From Mastigias papua (taxonomy: Eukaryota; Cnidaria; Scyphozoa; Rhizostomeae; Mastigiidae), in NCBI GenBank assembly GCA_964019165.1, contig OZ025275.1:12393030-12457029 (forward strand): 64,000 nt of DNA, read 5' to 3'. A program made the translations under genes and the position numbers. Shown piece by piece: positions 14,765 to 28,300 of the stretch (positions are counted from its first letter, which is position 1; each line of letters opens with the position of its first letter). Under the pieces are notes generated by a model. It was not told where the DNA came from. It saw only the letters and a list, made by a program, of their open reading frames with translations, and did not search any database.

Positions 14765-17700
14765 GAGCGAGTTTTGGCCAAAAAGTAAGGCTATAGCCTT
14801 GGTATTTTGCTCAAGAATGACCAAATTTGAAATTGACTGATTTTGATTGCAGATTGAAAAGTGATGATAATGAGCGATTTTTGGCCAAATAGTAAGGCTA
14901 TAGCCTTGGTATTTTGCTCAAAAATCACCAACTGTGAAATTGATTGATTTTGATTGCAGATTGAAAAGTGATGAAAATGAGCGATTTTTGGCCAAACAGT
15001 AAGGCTATAGCCTTGGTATTTTGCTCAAAAATGACCAAATTTGAAATTGATTGATTTTGATTCCAGATTGATAAGTGATGAAAATGAGCGATTTTTGGCC
15101 AAAAAGTAAGGCTATAGCCTTGGTATTTTGCTCAAAAATGACCAAATTTTATATTGATTGATTTTGATTGCAGATTGAAAAGTGATGAAAATGAGCGATT
15201 TTTGGCCAAAAAGTAAGGCTATAGCCTTGGTATTTTGCTCAAAGATGACCGAATTTGAAATTGATTGATTTTGATTGCAGATTGAAAAGTGATGAAAATG
15301 AGCGATTTTTGGCCAAAAAGTAAGGCTATAGCCTTGGTATTTTGCTCAAAAATGACCAAATTTGAAATTGATTGATTTTGATTGCAGATTGAAAAGTGAT
15401 GAAAATGAGCGAGTTTTGGCCAAAAAGTAAGGCTATAGCCTTGGTATTTTGCTCAAGAATGACCAAATTTGAAATTGACTGATTTTGATTGCAGATTGAA
15501 AAGTGATGATAATGAGCGATTTTTGGCCAAATAGTAAGGCTATAGCCTTGGTATTTTGCTCAAAAATCACCAACTGTGAAATTGATTGATTTTGATTGCA
15601 GATTGAAAAGTGATGAAAATGAGCGATTTTTGGCCAAAAAGTAAGGCTATAGCCTTGGTATTTTGCTCAAAAATGACCAAATTTGAAATTGATTGATTTT
15701 GATTCCAGATTGATAAGTGATGAAAATGAGCGATTTTTGGCCAAAAAGTAAGGCTATAGCCTTGGTATTTTGCTCAAAAATGACCAAATTTGAAATTGAT
15801 TGATTTTGATTGCAGATTGAAAAGTGATGAAAATGAGCGATTTTTGGCCAAAAAGTAAGGCTATAGCCTTGGTATTTTGCTCAAAAATGACCATATTTGA
15901 AATTGATTGATTTTGATTGCAGATTGAAAAGTGATGAAAATGAGCGATTTTTGGCCAAAAAGTAAGGCTATAGCCTTGGTATTTTGCTCAAAAATGACCA
16001 AATTTGAAATTGATTGATTTTGATTGCAGATTGAAAAGTGATGAAAATGAGCGATTTTTGGCCAAAAAGTAAGGCTATAGCCTTGGTATTTTGCTCAAAA
16101 ATGACCATATTTGAAATTGATTGATTTTGATTGCAGATTGAAAAGTGATGAAAATGAGCGATTTTTGGCCAAAAAGTAAGGCTATAGCCTTGGTATTTTG
16201 CTCAAAAATGACCAAATTTGAAATTGATTGATTTTGATTGCAGATTGAAAAGTGATGAAAATGAGCGAGTTTTGGCCAAAAAGTAAGGCTATAGCCTTGG
16301 TATTTTGCTCAAGAATGAACAAATTTGAAATTGACTGATTTTGATTGCAGATTGAAAAGTGATGATAATGAGCGATTTTTGGCCAAATAGTAAGGCTATA
16401 GCCTTGGTATTTTGCTCAAAAATCACCAACTGTGAAATTGATTGATTTTGATTGCAGATTGAAAAGTGATGAAAATGAGCGATTTTTGGCCAAAAAGTAA
16501 GGCTATAGCCTTGGTATTTTGCTCAAAAATGACCAAATTTGATATTGATTGATTTTGATTGCAGATTGAAAAGTGATGAAAATGAGCGATTTTTGGCCAA
16601 AAAGTAAGGCTATAGCCTTGGTATTTTGCTCAAAAATGACCAAATTTGAAATTGATTGATTTTGATTGCAGATTGAAAAGTGATGAAAATGAGCGAGTTT
16701 TGGCCAAAAAGTAAGGCTATAGCCTTGGTATTTTGCTCAAGAATGACCAAATTTGAAATTGACTGATTTTGATTGCAGATTGAAAAGTGATGATAATGAG
16801 CGATTTTTGGCCAAATAGTAAGGCTATAGCCTTGGTATTTTGCTCAAAAATCACCAACTGTGAAATTGATTGATTTTGATTGCAGATTGAAAAGTGATGA
16901 AAATGAGCGATTTTTGGCCAAACAGTAAGGCTATAGCCTTGGTATTTTGCTCAAAAATGACCAAATTTGAAATTGATTGATTTTGATTCCAGATTGATAA
17001 GTGATGAAAATGAGCGATTTTTGGCCAAAAAGTAAGGCTATAGCCTTGGTATTTTGCTCAAAAATGACCAAATTTTATATTGATTGATTTTGATTGCAGA
17101 TTGAAAAGTGATGAAAATGAGCGATTTTTGGCCAAAAAGTAAGGCTATAGCCTTGGTATTTTGCTCAAAGATGACCGAATTTGAAATTGATTGATTTTGA
17201 TTGCAGATTGAAAAGTGATGAAAATGAGCGATTTTTGGCCAAAAAGTAAGGCTATAGCCTTGGTATTTTGCTCAAAAATGACCAAATTTGAAATTGATTG
17301 ATTTTGATTGCAGATTGAAAAGTGATGAAAATGAGCGAGTTTTGGCCAAAAAGTAAGGCTATAGCCTTGGTATTTTGCTCAAGAATGACCAAATTTGAAA
17401 TTGACTGATTTTGATTGCAGATTGAAAAGTGATGATAATGAGCGATTTTTGGCCAAATAGTAAGGCTATAGCCTTGGTATTTTGCTCAAAAATCACCAAC
17501 TGTGAAATTGATTGATTTTGATTGCAGATTGAAAAGTGATGAAAATGAGCGATTTTTGGCCAAAAAGTAAGGCTATAGCCTTGGTATTTTGCTCAAAAAT
17601 GACCAAATTTGAAATTGATTGATTTTGATTCCAGATTGATAAGTGATGAAAATGAGCGATTTTTGGCCAAAAAGTAAGGCTATAGCCTTGGTATTTTGCT

Positions 17701-18616
17701 CAAAAATGACCAAATTTGAAATTGATTGATTTTGATTGCAGATTGAAAAGTGATGAAAATGAGCGATTTTTGGCCAAAAAGTAAGGCTATAGCCTTGGTA
17801 TTTTGCTCAAAAATGACCATATTTGAAATTGATTGATTTTGATTGCAGATTGAAAAGTGATGAAAATGAGCGATTTTTGGCCAAAAAGTAAGGCTATAGC
17901 CTTGGTATTTTGCTCAAAAATGACCAAATTTGAAATTGATTGATTTTGATTGCAGATTGAAAAGTGATGAAAATGAGCGATTTTTGGCCAAAAAGTAAGG
18001 CTATAGCCTTGGTATTTTGCTCAAAAATGACCATATTTGAAATTGATTGATTTTGATTGCAGATTGAAAAGTGATGAAAATGAGCGATTTTTGGCCAAAA
18101 AGTAAGGCTATAGCCTTGGTATTTTGCTCAAAAATGACCAAATTTGAAATTGATTGATTTTGATTGCAGATTGAAAAGTGATGAAAATGAGCGAGTTTTG
18201 GCCAAAAAGTAAGGCTATAGCCTTGGTATTTTGCTCAAGAATGAACAAATTTGAAATTGACTGATTTTGATTGCAGATTGAAAAGTGATGATAATGAGCG
18301 ATTTTTGGCCAAATAGTAAGGCTATAGCCTTGGTATTTTGCTCAAAAATCACCAACTGTGAAATTGATTGATTTTGATTGCAGATTGAAAAGTGATGAAA
18401 ATGAGCGATTTTTGGCCAAAAAGTAAGGCTATAGCCTTGGTATTTTGCTCAAAAATGACCAAATTTGAAATTGATTGATTTTGATTCCAGATTGATAAGT
18501 GATGAAAATGAGCGATTTTTGGCCAAAAAGTAAGGCTATAGCCTTGGTATTTTGCTCAAAAATGACCAAATTTGAAATTGATTGATTTTGATTGCAGATT
18601 GAAAAGTGATGAAAAT
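14765..18616 (+). repeat. Tandem pair of a 1926-bp (18-monomer) higher-order repeat
   Basis: Three independent markers give the same 1926-bp (18 x 107) offset. The ATCACCAACTG variant is at 14926, 15568, 16424, 16852, 17494 and 18350. The TCCAGATTGATAAG variant is at 15062, 15704, 16988, 17630 and 18486. The GAGCGAGTTTTGG variant is at 14765, 15407, 16263, 16691, 17333 and 18189. Inside each copy the spacings are 6 and 8 monomers, with 4 bridging the copies, so this is a nested multimer. Part of it (ATCACCAACTG next to GATGATAATG) also occurs near 11340-11400. Confidence 0.92.
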
Positions 18617-19144
18617 GAGCGATTTTTGGCCAAAAAGTAAGGCTATAGCCTTGGTATTTTGCTCAAAAATGACCAAATTTGAAATTGATTGATTTTGATT
18701 GCAGATTGAAAAGTGATGAAAATGAGCGATTTTTGGCCAAAAAGTAAGGCTATAGCCTTGGTATTTTGCTCAAAAATGACCAAATTTGAAATTGATTGAT
18801 TTTGATTGCAGATTGAAAAGTGATGAAAATGAGCGATTTTTGGCCAAAAAGTAAGGCTATAGCCTTGGTATTTTGCTCAAAAATGACCAAATTTGAAATT
18901 GATTGATTTTGATTGCAGATTGAAAAGTGATGAAAATGAGCGATTTTTGGCCAAAAAGTAAGGCTATAGCCTTGGTATTTTGCTCAAAAATGACCAAATT
19001 TGAAATTGATTGATTTTGATTGCAGATTGAAAAGTGATGAAAATGAGCGATTTTTGGCCAAAAAGTAAGGCTATAGCCTTGGTATTTTGCTCAAAAATGA
19101 CCAACTTTGAAATTGATTGATTTTGATTGCAGATTGAAAAGTGA

Positions 19145-19344
19145 NNNNNNNNNNNNNNNNNNNNNNNNNNNNNNNNNNNNNNNNNNNNNNNNNNNNNNNN
19201 NNNNNNNNNNNNNNNNNNNNNNNNNNNNNNNNNNNNNNNNNNNNNNNNNNNNNNNNNNNNNNNNNNNNNNNNNNNNNNNNNNNNNNNNNNNNNNNNNNNN
19301 NNNNNNNNNNNNNNNNNNNNNNNNNNNNNNNNNNNNNNNNNNNN
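19145..19344. other. Assembly gap (200 Ns)
   Basis: Exactly 200 unknown bases inside the satellite, breaking one monomer after AAAAGTGA and resuming at TTGGCC. A round 200 suggests a placeholder, so the true number of missing monomers is unknown. The sequence class also changes across it, from heterogeneous to nearly uniform monomers. Confidence 0.99.
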
Positions 19345-22300
19345 TTGGCCAAAAAGTAAGGCTATAGCCTTGGTATTTTGCTCAAAAATGACCAAATTTG
19401 AAATTGATTGATTTTGATTGCAGATTGAAAAGTGATGAAAATGAGCGATTTTTGGCCAAAAAGTAAGGCTATAGCCTTGGTATTTTGCTCAAAAATGACC
19501 AAATTTGAAATTGATTGATTTTGATTGCAGATTGAAAAGTGATGAAAATGAGCGATTTTTGGCCAAAAAGTAAGGCTATAGCCTTGGTATTTTGCTCAAA
19601 AATGACCAAATTTGAAATTGATTGATTTTGATTGCAGATTGAAAAGTGATGAAAATGAGCGATTTTTGGCCAAAAAGTAAGGCTATAGCCTTGGTATTTT
19701 GCTCAAAAATGACCAAATTTGAAATTGATTGATTTTGATTGCAGATTGAAAAGTGATGAAAATGAGCGATTTTTGGCCAAAAAGTAAGGCTATAGCCTTG
19801 GTAGTTTGCTCAAAAATGACCAAATTTGAAATTGATTGATTTTGATTGCAGATTGAAAAGTGATGAAAATGAGCGATTTTTGGCCAAAAAGTAAGGCTAT
19901 AGCCTTGGTATTTTGCTCAAAAATGACCAAATTTGAAATTGATTGATTTTGATTGCAGATTGAAAAGTGATGAAAATGAGCGATTTTTGGCCAAAAAGTA
20001 AGGCTATAGCCTTGGTATTTTGCTCAAAAATGACCAAATTTGAAATTGATTGATTTTGATTGCAGATTGAAAAGTGATGAAAATGAGCGATGTTTGGCCA
20101 AAAAGTAAGGCTATAGCCTTGGTATTTTGCTCAAAAATGACCAAATTTGAAATTGATTGATTTTGATTGCAGATTGAAAAGTGATGAAAATGAGCGATTT
20201 TTGGCCAAAAAGTAAGGCTATAGCCTTGGTATTTTGCTCAAAAATGACCAAATTTGAAATTGATTGATTTTGATTGCAGATTGAAAAGTGATGAAAATGA
20301 GCGATTTTTGGCCAAAAAGTAAGGCTATAGCCTTGGTATTTTGCTCAAAAATGACCAAATTTGAAATTGATTGATTTTGATTGCAGATTGAAAAGTGATG
20401 AAAATGAGCGATGTTTGGCCAAAAAGTAAGGCTATAGCCTTGGTATTTTGCTCAAAAATGACCAAATTTGAAATTGATTGATTTTGATTGCAGATTGAAA
20501 AGTGATGAAAATGAGCGATTTTTGGCCAAAAAGTAAGGCTATAGCCTTGGTATTTTGCTCAAAAATGACCAAATTTGAAATTGATTGATTTTGATTGCAG
20601 ATTGAAAAGTGATGAAAATGAGCGATTTTTGGCCAAAAAGTATGGCTATAGCCTTGGTATTTTGCTCAAAAATGACCAAATTTGAAATTGATTGATTTTG
20701 ATTGCAGATTGAAAAGTGATGAAAATGAGCGATTTTTGGCCAAAAAGTAAGGCTATAGCCTTGGTAGTTTGCTCAAAAATGACCAAATTTGAAATTGATT
20801 GATTTTGATTGCAGATTGAAAAGTGATGAAAATGAGCGATTTTTGGCCAAAAAGTAAGGCTATAGCCTTGGTATTTTGCTCAAAAATGACCAAATTTGAA
20901 ATTGATTGATTTTGATTGCAGATTGAAAAGTGATGAAAATGAGCGATTTTTGGCCAAAAAGTAAGGCTATAGCCTTGGTAGTTTGCTCAAAAATGACCAA
21001 ATTTGAAATTGATTGATTTTGATTGCAGATTGAAAAGTGATGAAAATGAGCGATTTTTGGCCAAAAAGTAAGGCTATAGCCTTGGTATTTTGCTCAAAAA
21101 TGACCAAATTTGAAATTGATTGATTTTGATTGCAGATTGAAAAGTGATGAAAATGAGCGATTTTTGGCCAAAAAGTAAGGCTATAGCCTTGGTATTTTGC
21201 TCAAAAATGACCAAATTTGAAATTGATTGATTTTGATTGCAGATTGAAAAGTGATGAAAATGAGCGATTTTTGGCCAAAAAGTAAGGCTATAGCCTTGGT
21301 ATTTTGCTCAAAAATGACCAAATTTGAAATTGATTGATTTTGATTGCAGATTGAAAAGTGATGAAAATGAGCGATTTTTGGCCAAAGAGTAAGGCTATAG
21401 CCTTGGTATTTTGCTCAAAAATGACCAAATTTGAAATTGATTGATTTTGATTGCAGATTGAAAAGTGATGAAAATGAGCGATTTTTGGCCAAAAAGTAAG
21501 GCTATAGCCTTGGTATTTTGCTCAAAAATGACCAAATTTGAAATTGATTGATTTTGATTGCAGATTGAAAAGTGATGAAAATGAGCGATTTTTGGCCAAA
21601 AAGTAAGGCTATAGCCTTGGTATTTTGCTCAAAAATGACCAAATTTGAAATTGATTGATTTTGATTGCAGATTGAAAAGTGATGAAAATGAGCGATTTTT
21701 GGCCAAAAAGTAAGGCTATAGCCTTGGTATTTTGCTCAAAAATGACCAAATTTGAAATTGATTGATTTTGATTGCAGATTGAAAAGTGATGAAAATGAGC
21801 GATTTTTGGCCAAAAAGTAAGGCTATAGCCTTGGTATTTTGCTCAAAAATGACCAAATTTGAAATTGATTGATTTTGATTGCAGATTGAAAAGTGATGAA
21901 AATGAGCGATTTTTGGCCAAAAAGTAAGGCTATAGCCTTGGTATTTTGCTCAAAAATGACCAAATTTGAAATTGATTGATTTTGATTGCAGATTGAAAAG
22001 TGATGAAAATGAGCGATTTTTGGCCAAAAAGTAAGGCTATAGCCTTGGTATTTTGCTCAAAAATGACCAAATTTGAAATTGATTGATTTTGATTGCAGAT
22101 TGAAAAGTGATGAAAATGAGCGATTTTTGGCCAAAAAGTAAGGCTATAGCCTTGGTATTTTGCTCAAAAATGACCAAATTTGAAAGTGATTGATGTTGAT
22201 TGCAGATTGAAAAGTGATGAAAATGAGCGATTTTTGGCCAAAAAGTAAGGCTATAGCCTTGGTATTTTGCTCAAAAATGACCAAATTTGAAATTGATTGA

Positions 22301-25300
22301 TTTTGATTGCAGATTGAAAAGTGATGAAAATGAGCGATTTTTGGCCAAAACGTAAGGCTATAGCCTTGGTATTTTGCTCAAAAATGACCAAATTTGAAAT
22401 TGATTGATTTTGATTGCAGATTGAAAAGTGATGAAAATGAGCGATTTTTGGCCAAAAAGTAAGGCTATAGCCTTGGTAGTTTGCTCAAAAATGACCAAAT
22501 TTGAAATTGATTGATTTTGATTGCAGATTGAAAAGTGATGAAAATGAGCGATTTTTGGCCAAAAAGTAAGGCTATAGCCTTGGTATTTTGCTCAAAAATG
22601 ACCAAATTTGAAATTGATTGATTTTGATTGCAGATTGAAAAGTGATGAAAATGAGCGATTTTTGGCCAAAAAGTAAGGCTATAGCCTTGGTATTTTGCTC
22701 AAAAATGACCAAATTTGAAATTGATTGATTTTGATTGCAGATTGAAAAGTGATGAAAATGAGCGATTTTTGGCCAAAAAGTAAGGCTATAGCCTTGGTAT
22801 TTTGCTCAAAAATGACCAAATTTGAAATTGATTGATTTTGATTGCAGATTGAAAAGTGATGAAAATGAGCGATTTTTGGCCAAAAAGTAAGGCTATAGCC
22901 TTGGTATTTTGCTCAAAAATGACCAAATTTGAAATTGATTGATTTTGATTGCAGATTGAAAAGTGATGAAAATGAGCGATTTTTGGCCAAAAAGTAAGGC
23001 TATAGCCTTGGTATTTTGCTCAAAAATGACCAAATTTGAAATTGATTGATTTTGATTGCAGATTGAAAAGTGATGAAAATGAGCGATTTTTGGCCAAAAA
23101 GTAAGGCTATAGCCTTGGTATTTTGCTCAAAAATGACCAAATTTGAAATTGATTGATTTTGATTGCAGATTGAAAAGTGATGAAAATGAGCGATTTTTGG
23201 CCAAAAAGTAAGGCTATAGCCTTGGTATTTTGCTCAAAAATGACCAAATTTGAAATTGATTGATTTTGATTGCAGATTGAAAAGTGATGAAAATGAGCGA
23301 TTTTTGGCCAAAAAGTAAGGCTATAGCCTTGGTATTTTGCTCAAAAATGACCAAATTTGAAATTGATTGATTTTGATTGCAGATTGAAAAGTGATGAAAA
23401 TGAGCGATTTTTGGCCAAAAAGTAAGGCTATAGCCTTGGTATTTTGCTCAAAAATGACCAAATTTGAAATTGATTGATTTTGATTGCAGATTGAAAAGTG
23501 ATGAAAATGAGCGATATTTGGCCAAAACGTAAGGCTATAGCCTTGGTATTTTGCTCAAAAATGACCAAATTTGAAATTGATTGATTTTGATTGCAGATTG
23601 AAAAGTGATGAAAATGAGCGATTTTTGGCCAAAAAGTAAGGCTATAGCCTTGGTATTTTGCTCAAAAATGACCAAATTTGAAATTGATTGATTTTGATTG
23701 CAGATTGAAAAGTGATGAAAATGAGCGATTTTTGGCCAAAAAGTAAGGCTATAGCCTTGGTATTTTGCTCAAAAATGACCAAATTTGAAATTGATTGATT
23801 TTGATTGCAGATTGAAAAGTGATGAAAATGAGCGATTTTTGGCCAAAAAGTAAGGCTATAGCCTTGGTATTTTGCTCAAAAATGACCAAATTTGAAATTG
23901 ATTGATTTTGATTGCAGATTGAAAAGTGATGAAACTGAGCGATTTTTGGCCAAAAAGTAAGGCTATAGCCTTGGTATTTTGCTCAAAAATGACCAAATTT
24001 GAAATTGATTGATTTTGATTGCAGATTGAAAAGTGATGAAAATGAGCGATTTTTGGCCAAAAAGTAAGGCTATAGCCTTGGTATTTTGCTCAAAAATGAC
24101 CAAATTTGAAATTGATTGATTTTGATTGCAGATTGAAAAGTGATGAAAATGAGCGATTTTTGGCCAAAAAGTAAGGCTATAGCCTTGGTATTTTGCTCAA
24201 AAATGACCAAATTTGAAATTGATTGATTTTGATTGCAGATTGAAAAGTGATGAAAATGAGCGATTTTTGGCCAAAAAGTAAGGCTATAGCCTTGGTATTT
24301 TGCTCAAAAATGACCAAATTTGAAATTGATTGATTTTGATTGCAGATTGAAAAGTGATGAAAATGAGCGATTTTTGGCCAAAAAGTAAGGCTATAGCCTT
24401 GGTATTTTGCTCAAAAATGACCAAATTTGAAATTGATTGATTTTGATTGCAGATTGAAAAGTGATGAAAATGAGCGATTTTTGGCCAAAAAGTAAGGCTA
24501 TAGCCTTGGTATTTTGCTCAAAAATGACCAAATTTGAAATTGATTGATTTTGATTGCAGATTGAAAAGTGATGAAAATGAGCGATTTTTGGCCAAAAAGT
24601 AAGGCTATAGCCTTGGTATTTTGCTCAAAAATGACCAAATTTGAAATTGATTGATTTTGATTGCAGATTGAAAAGTGATGAAAATGAGCGATTTTTGGCC
24701 AAAAAGTAAGGCTATAGCCTTGGTATTTTGCTCAAAAATGACCAATGATTGATTTTGATTGCAGATTGAAAAGTGATGAAAATGAGCGATTTTTGGCCAA
24801 AAAGTAAGGCTATAGCCTTGGTATTTGCTCGTCGAGTATAAAATGACCAACGCAGAGTACTTGATTGATTTTGATTGCAGATTGAAAAGTGATGAAAATG
24901 AGCGATTTTTGGCCAAAAAGTAAGGCTATAGCCTTGGTATTTTGCTCAAAAATGACCAAATTTGAAATTGATTGATTTTGATTGCAGATTGAAAAGTGAT
25001 GAAAATGAGCGATTTTTGGCCAAAAAGTAAGGCTATAGCCTTGGTATTTTGCTCAAAAATGACCAAATTTGAAATTGATTGATTTTGATTGCAGATTGAA
25101 AAGTGATGAAAATGAGCGATTTTTGGCCAAAAAGTAAGGCTATAGCCTTGGTATTTTGCTCAAAAATGACCAAATTTGAAATTGATTGATTTTGATTGCA
25201 GATTGAAAAGTGATGAAAATGAGCGATTTTTGGCCAAAAAGTAAGGCTATAGCCTTGGTATTTTGCTCAAAAATGACCAAATTTGAAATTGATTGATTTT

Positions 25301-28300
25301 GATTGCAGATTGAAAAGTGATGAAAATGAGCGATTTTTGGCCAAAAAGTAAGGCTATAGCCTTGGTATTTTGCTCAAAAATGACCAAATTTGAAATTGAT
25401 TGATTTTGATTGCAGATTGAAAAGTGATGAAAATGAGCGATTTTTGGCCAAAAAGTAAGGCTATAGCCTTGGTATTTTGCTCAAAAATGACCAAATTTGA
25501 AATTGATTGATTTTGATTGCAGATTGAAAAGTGATGAAAATGAGCGATTTTTGGCCAAAAAGTAAGGCTATAGCCTTGGTATTTTGCTCAAAAATGACCA
25601 AATTTGAAATTGATTGATTTTGATTGCAGATTGAAAAGTGATGAAAATGAGCGATTTTTGGCCAAAAAGTAAGGCTATAGCCTTGGTATTTTGCTCAAAA
25701 ATGACCAAATTTGAAATTGATTGATTTTGATTGCAGATTGAAAAGTGATGAAAATGAGCGATTTTTGGCCAAAAAGTAAGGCTATAGCCTTGGTATTTTG
25801 CTCAAAAATGACCAAATTTGAAATTGATTGATTTTGATTGCAGATTGAAAAGTGATGAAAATGAGCGATTTTTGGCCAAAAAGTAAGGCTATAGCCTTGG
25901 TATTTTGCTCAAAAATGACCAAATTTGAAATTGATTGATTTTGATTGCAGATTGAAAAGTGATGAAAATGAGCGATTTTTGGCCAAAAAGTAAGGCTATA
26001 GCCTTGGTATTTTGCTCAAAAATGACCAAATTTGAAATTGATTGATTTTGATTGCAGATTGAAAAGTGATGAAAATGAGCGATTTTTGGCCAAAAAGTAA
26101 GGCTATAGCCTTGGTATTTTGCTCAAAAATGACCAAATTTGAAATTGATTGATTTTGATTGCAGATTGAAAAGTGATGAAAATGAGCGATTTTTGGCCAA
26201 AAAGTAAGGCTATAGCCTTGGTATTTTGCTCAAAAATGACCAAATTTGAAATTGATTGATTTTGATTGCAGATTGAAAAGTGATGAAAATGAGCGATTTT
26301 TGGCCAAAAAGTAAGGCTATAGCCTTGGTATTTTGCTCAAAAATGACCAAATTTGAAATTGATTGATTTTGATTGCAGATTGAAAAGTGATGAAAATGAG
26401 CGATTTTTGGCCAAAAAGTAAGGCTATAGCCTTGGTATTTTGCTCAAAAATGACCAAATTTGAAATTGATTGATTTTGATTGCAGATTGAAAAGTGATGA
26501 AAATGAGCGATTTTTGGCCAAAAAGTAAGGCTATAGCCTTGGTATTTTGCTCAGAAATGACCAAATTTGAAATTGATTGATTTTGATTGCAGATTGAAAA
26601 GTGATGAAAATGAGCGATTTTTGGCCAAAAAGTAAGGCTATAGCCTTGGTATTTTGCTCAAAAATGACCAAATTTGAAATTGATTGATTTTGATTGCAGA
26701 TTGAAAAGTGATGAAAATGAGCGATTTTTGGCCAAAAAGTAAGCCTATAGCCTTGGTATTTTGCTCAAAAATGACCAAATTTGAAATTGATTGATTTTGA
26801 TTGCAGATTGAAAAGTGATGAAAATGAGCGATTTTTGGCCAAAAAGTAAGGCTATAGCCTTGGTATTTTGCTCAAAAATGACCAAATTTGAAATTGATTG
26901 ATTTTGATTGCAGATTGAAAAGTGATGAAAATGAGCGATTTTTGGCCAAAAAGTAAGGCTATAGCCTTGGTATTTTGCTCAAAAATGACCAAATTTGAAA
27001 TTGATTGATTTTGATTGCAGATTGAAAAGTGATGAAAATGAGCGATTTTTGGCCAAAAAGTAAGGCTATAGCCTTGGTATTTTGCTCAAAAATGACCAAA
27101 TTTGAAATTGATTGATTTTGATTGCAGATTGAAAAGTGATGAAAATGAGCGATTTTTGGCCAAAAAGTAAGCCTATAGCCTTGGTATTTTGCTCAAAAAT
27201 GACCAAATTTGAAATTGATTGATTTTGATTGCAGATGGAAAAGTGATGAAAATGAGCGATTTTTGGCCAAAAAGTAAGGCTATAGCCTTGGTATTTTGCT
27301 CAAAAATGACCAAATTTGAAATTGATTGATTTTGATTGCAGATTGAAAAGTGATGAAAATGAGCGATTTTTGGCCAAAAAGTAAGGCTATAGCCTTGGTA
27401 TTTTGCTCAAAAATGACCAAATTTGAAATTGATTGATTTTGATTGCAGATTGAAAAGTGATGAAAATGAGCGATTTTTGGCCAAAAAGTAAGGCTATAGC
27501 CTTGGTATTTTGCTCAAAAATGACCAAATTTGAAATTGATTGATTTTGATTGCAGATTGAAAAGTGATGAAAATGAGCGATTTTTGGCCAAAAAGTAAGG
27601 CTATAGCCTTGGTATTTTGCTCAAAAATGACCAAATTTGAAATTGATTGATTTTGATTGCAGATTGAAAAGTGATGAAAATGAGCGATTTTTGGCCAAAA
27701 AGTAAGGCTATAGCCTTGGTATTTTGCTCAAAAATGACCAAATTTGAAATTGATTGATTTTGATTGCAGATTGAAAAGTGATGAAAATGAGCGATTTTTG
27801 GCCAAAAAGTAAGGCTATAGCCTTGGTATTTTGCTCAAAAATGACCAAATTTGAAATTGATTGATTTTGATTGCAGATTGAAAAGTGATGAAAATGAGCG
27901 ATTTTTGGCCAAAAAGTAAGGCTATAGCCTTGGTATTTTGCTCAAAAATGACCAAATTTGAAATTGATTGATTTTGATTGCAGATTGAAAAGTGATGAAA
28001 ATGAGCAATTTTTGGCCAAAAAGTAAGGCTATAGCCTTGGTATTTTGCTCAAAAATGACCAAATTTGAAATTGATTGATTTTGATTGCAGATTGAAAAGT
28101 GATGAAAATGAGCGATTTTTGGCCAAAAAGTAAGCCTATAGCCTTGGTATTTTGCTCAAAAATGACCAAATTTGAAATTGATTGATTTTGATTGCAGATT
28201 GAAAAGTGATGAAAATGAGCGAGTTTTGGCCAAAAAGTAAGGCTATAGCCTTGGTATTTTGCTCAAAAATGACCAAATTTGAAATTGATTGATTTTGATT

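Larger units (their letters stand above)
1..19144 (+). repeat. 107-bp satellite array, heterogeneous left block
   Basis: About 179 head-to-tail monomers of 107 bp; the period is clear from GAGCGATTT recurring at 5-13, 112-120 and so on. Each monomer holds two perfect 14-bp palindromes, TTTTTGGCCAAAAA and AAGGCTATAGCCTT, with centres 16 bp apart. It also has an outer TGAGC/GCTCA inverted pair and a CAAATTTG palindrome. Monomers here differ by scattered substitutions (for example TGTGG for TTTGG, ATCACCAACTG for ATGACCAAATT, GTACGACTA for GTAAGGCTA), and these variants recur at multiples of 107 bp as higher-order repeats. The array starts before base 1, so its left end is not seen. A (peri)centromeric or subtelomeric origin is possible but is inference. 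Confidence 0.98.

Noticed and set aside
3241..24916. Minus-strand open frames of 60-143 residues repeating MAKNRSFSSLFNLQSKSINF and variants throughout the satellite
   Set aside because: They are windows onto the 107-bp monomer, read in successive frames because 107 is not a multiple of three. They all stop after about three monomers, show no codon bias, and those spanning the N gap are meaningless.
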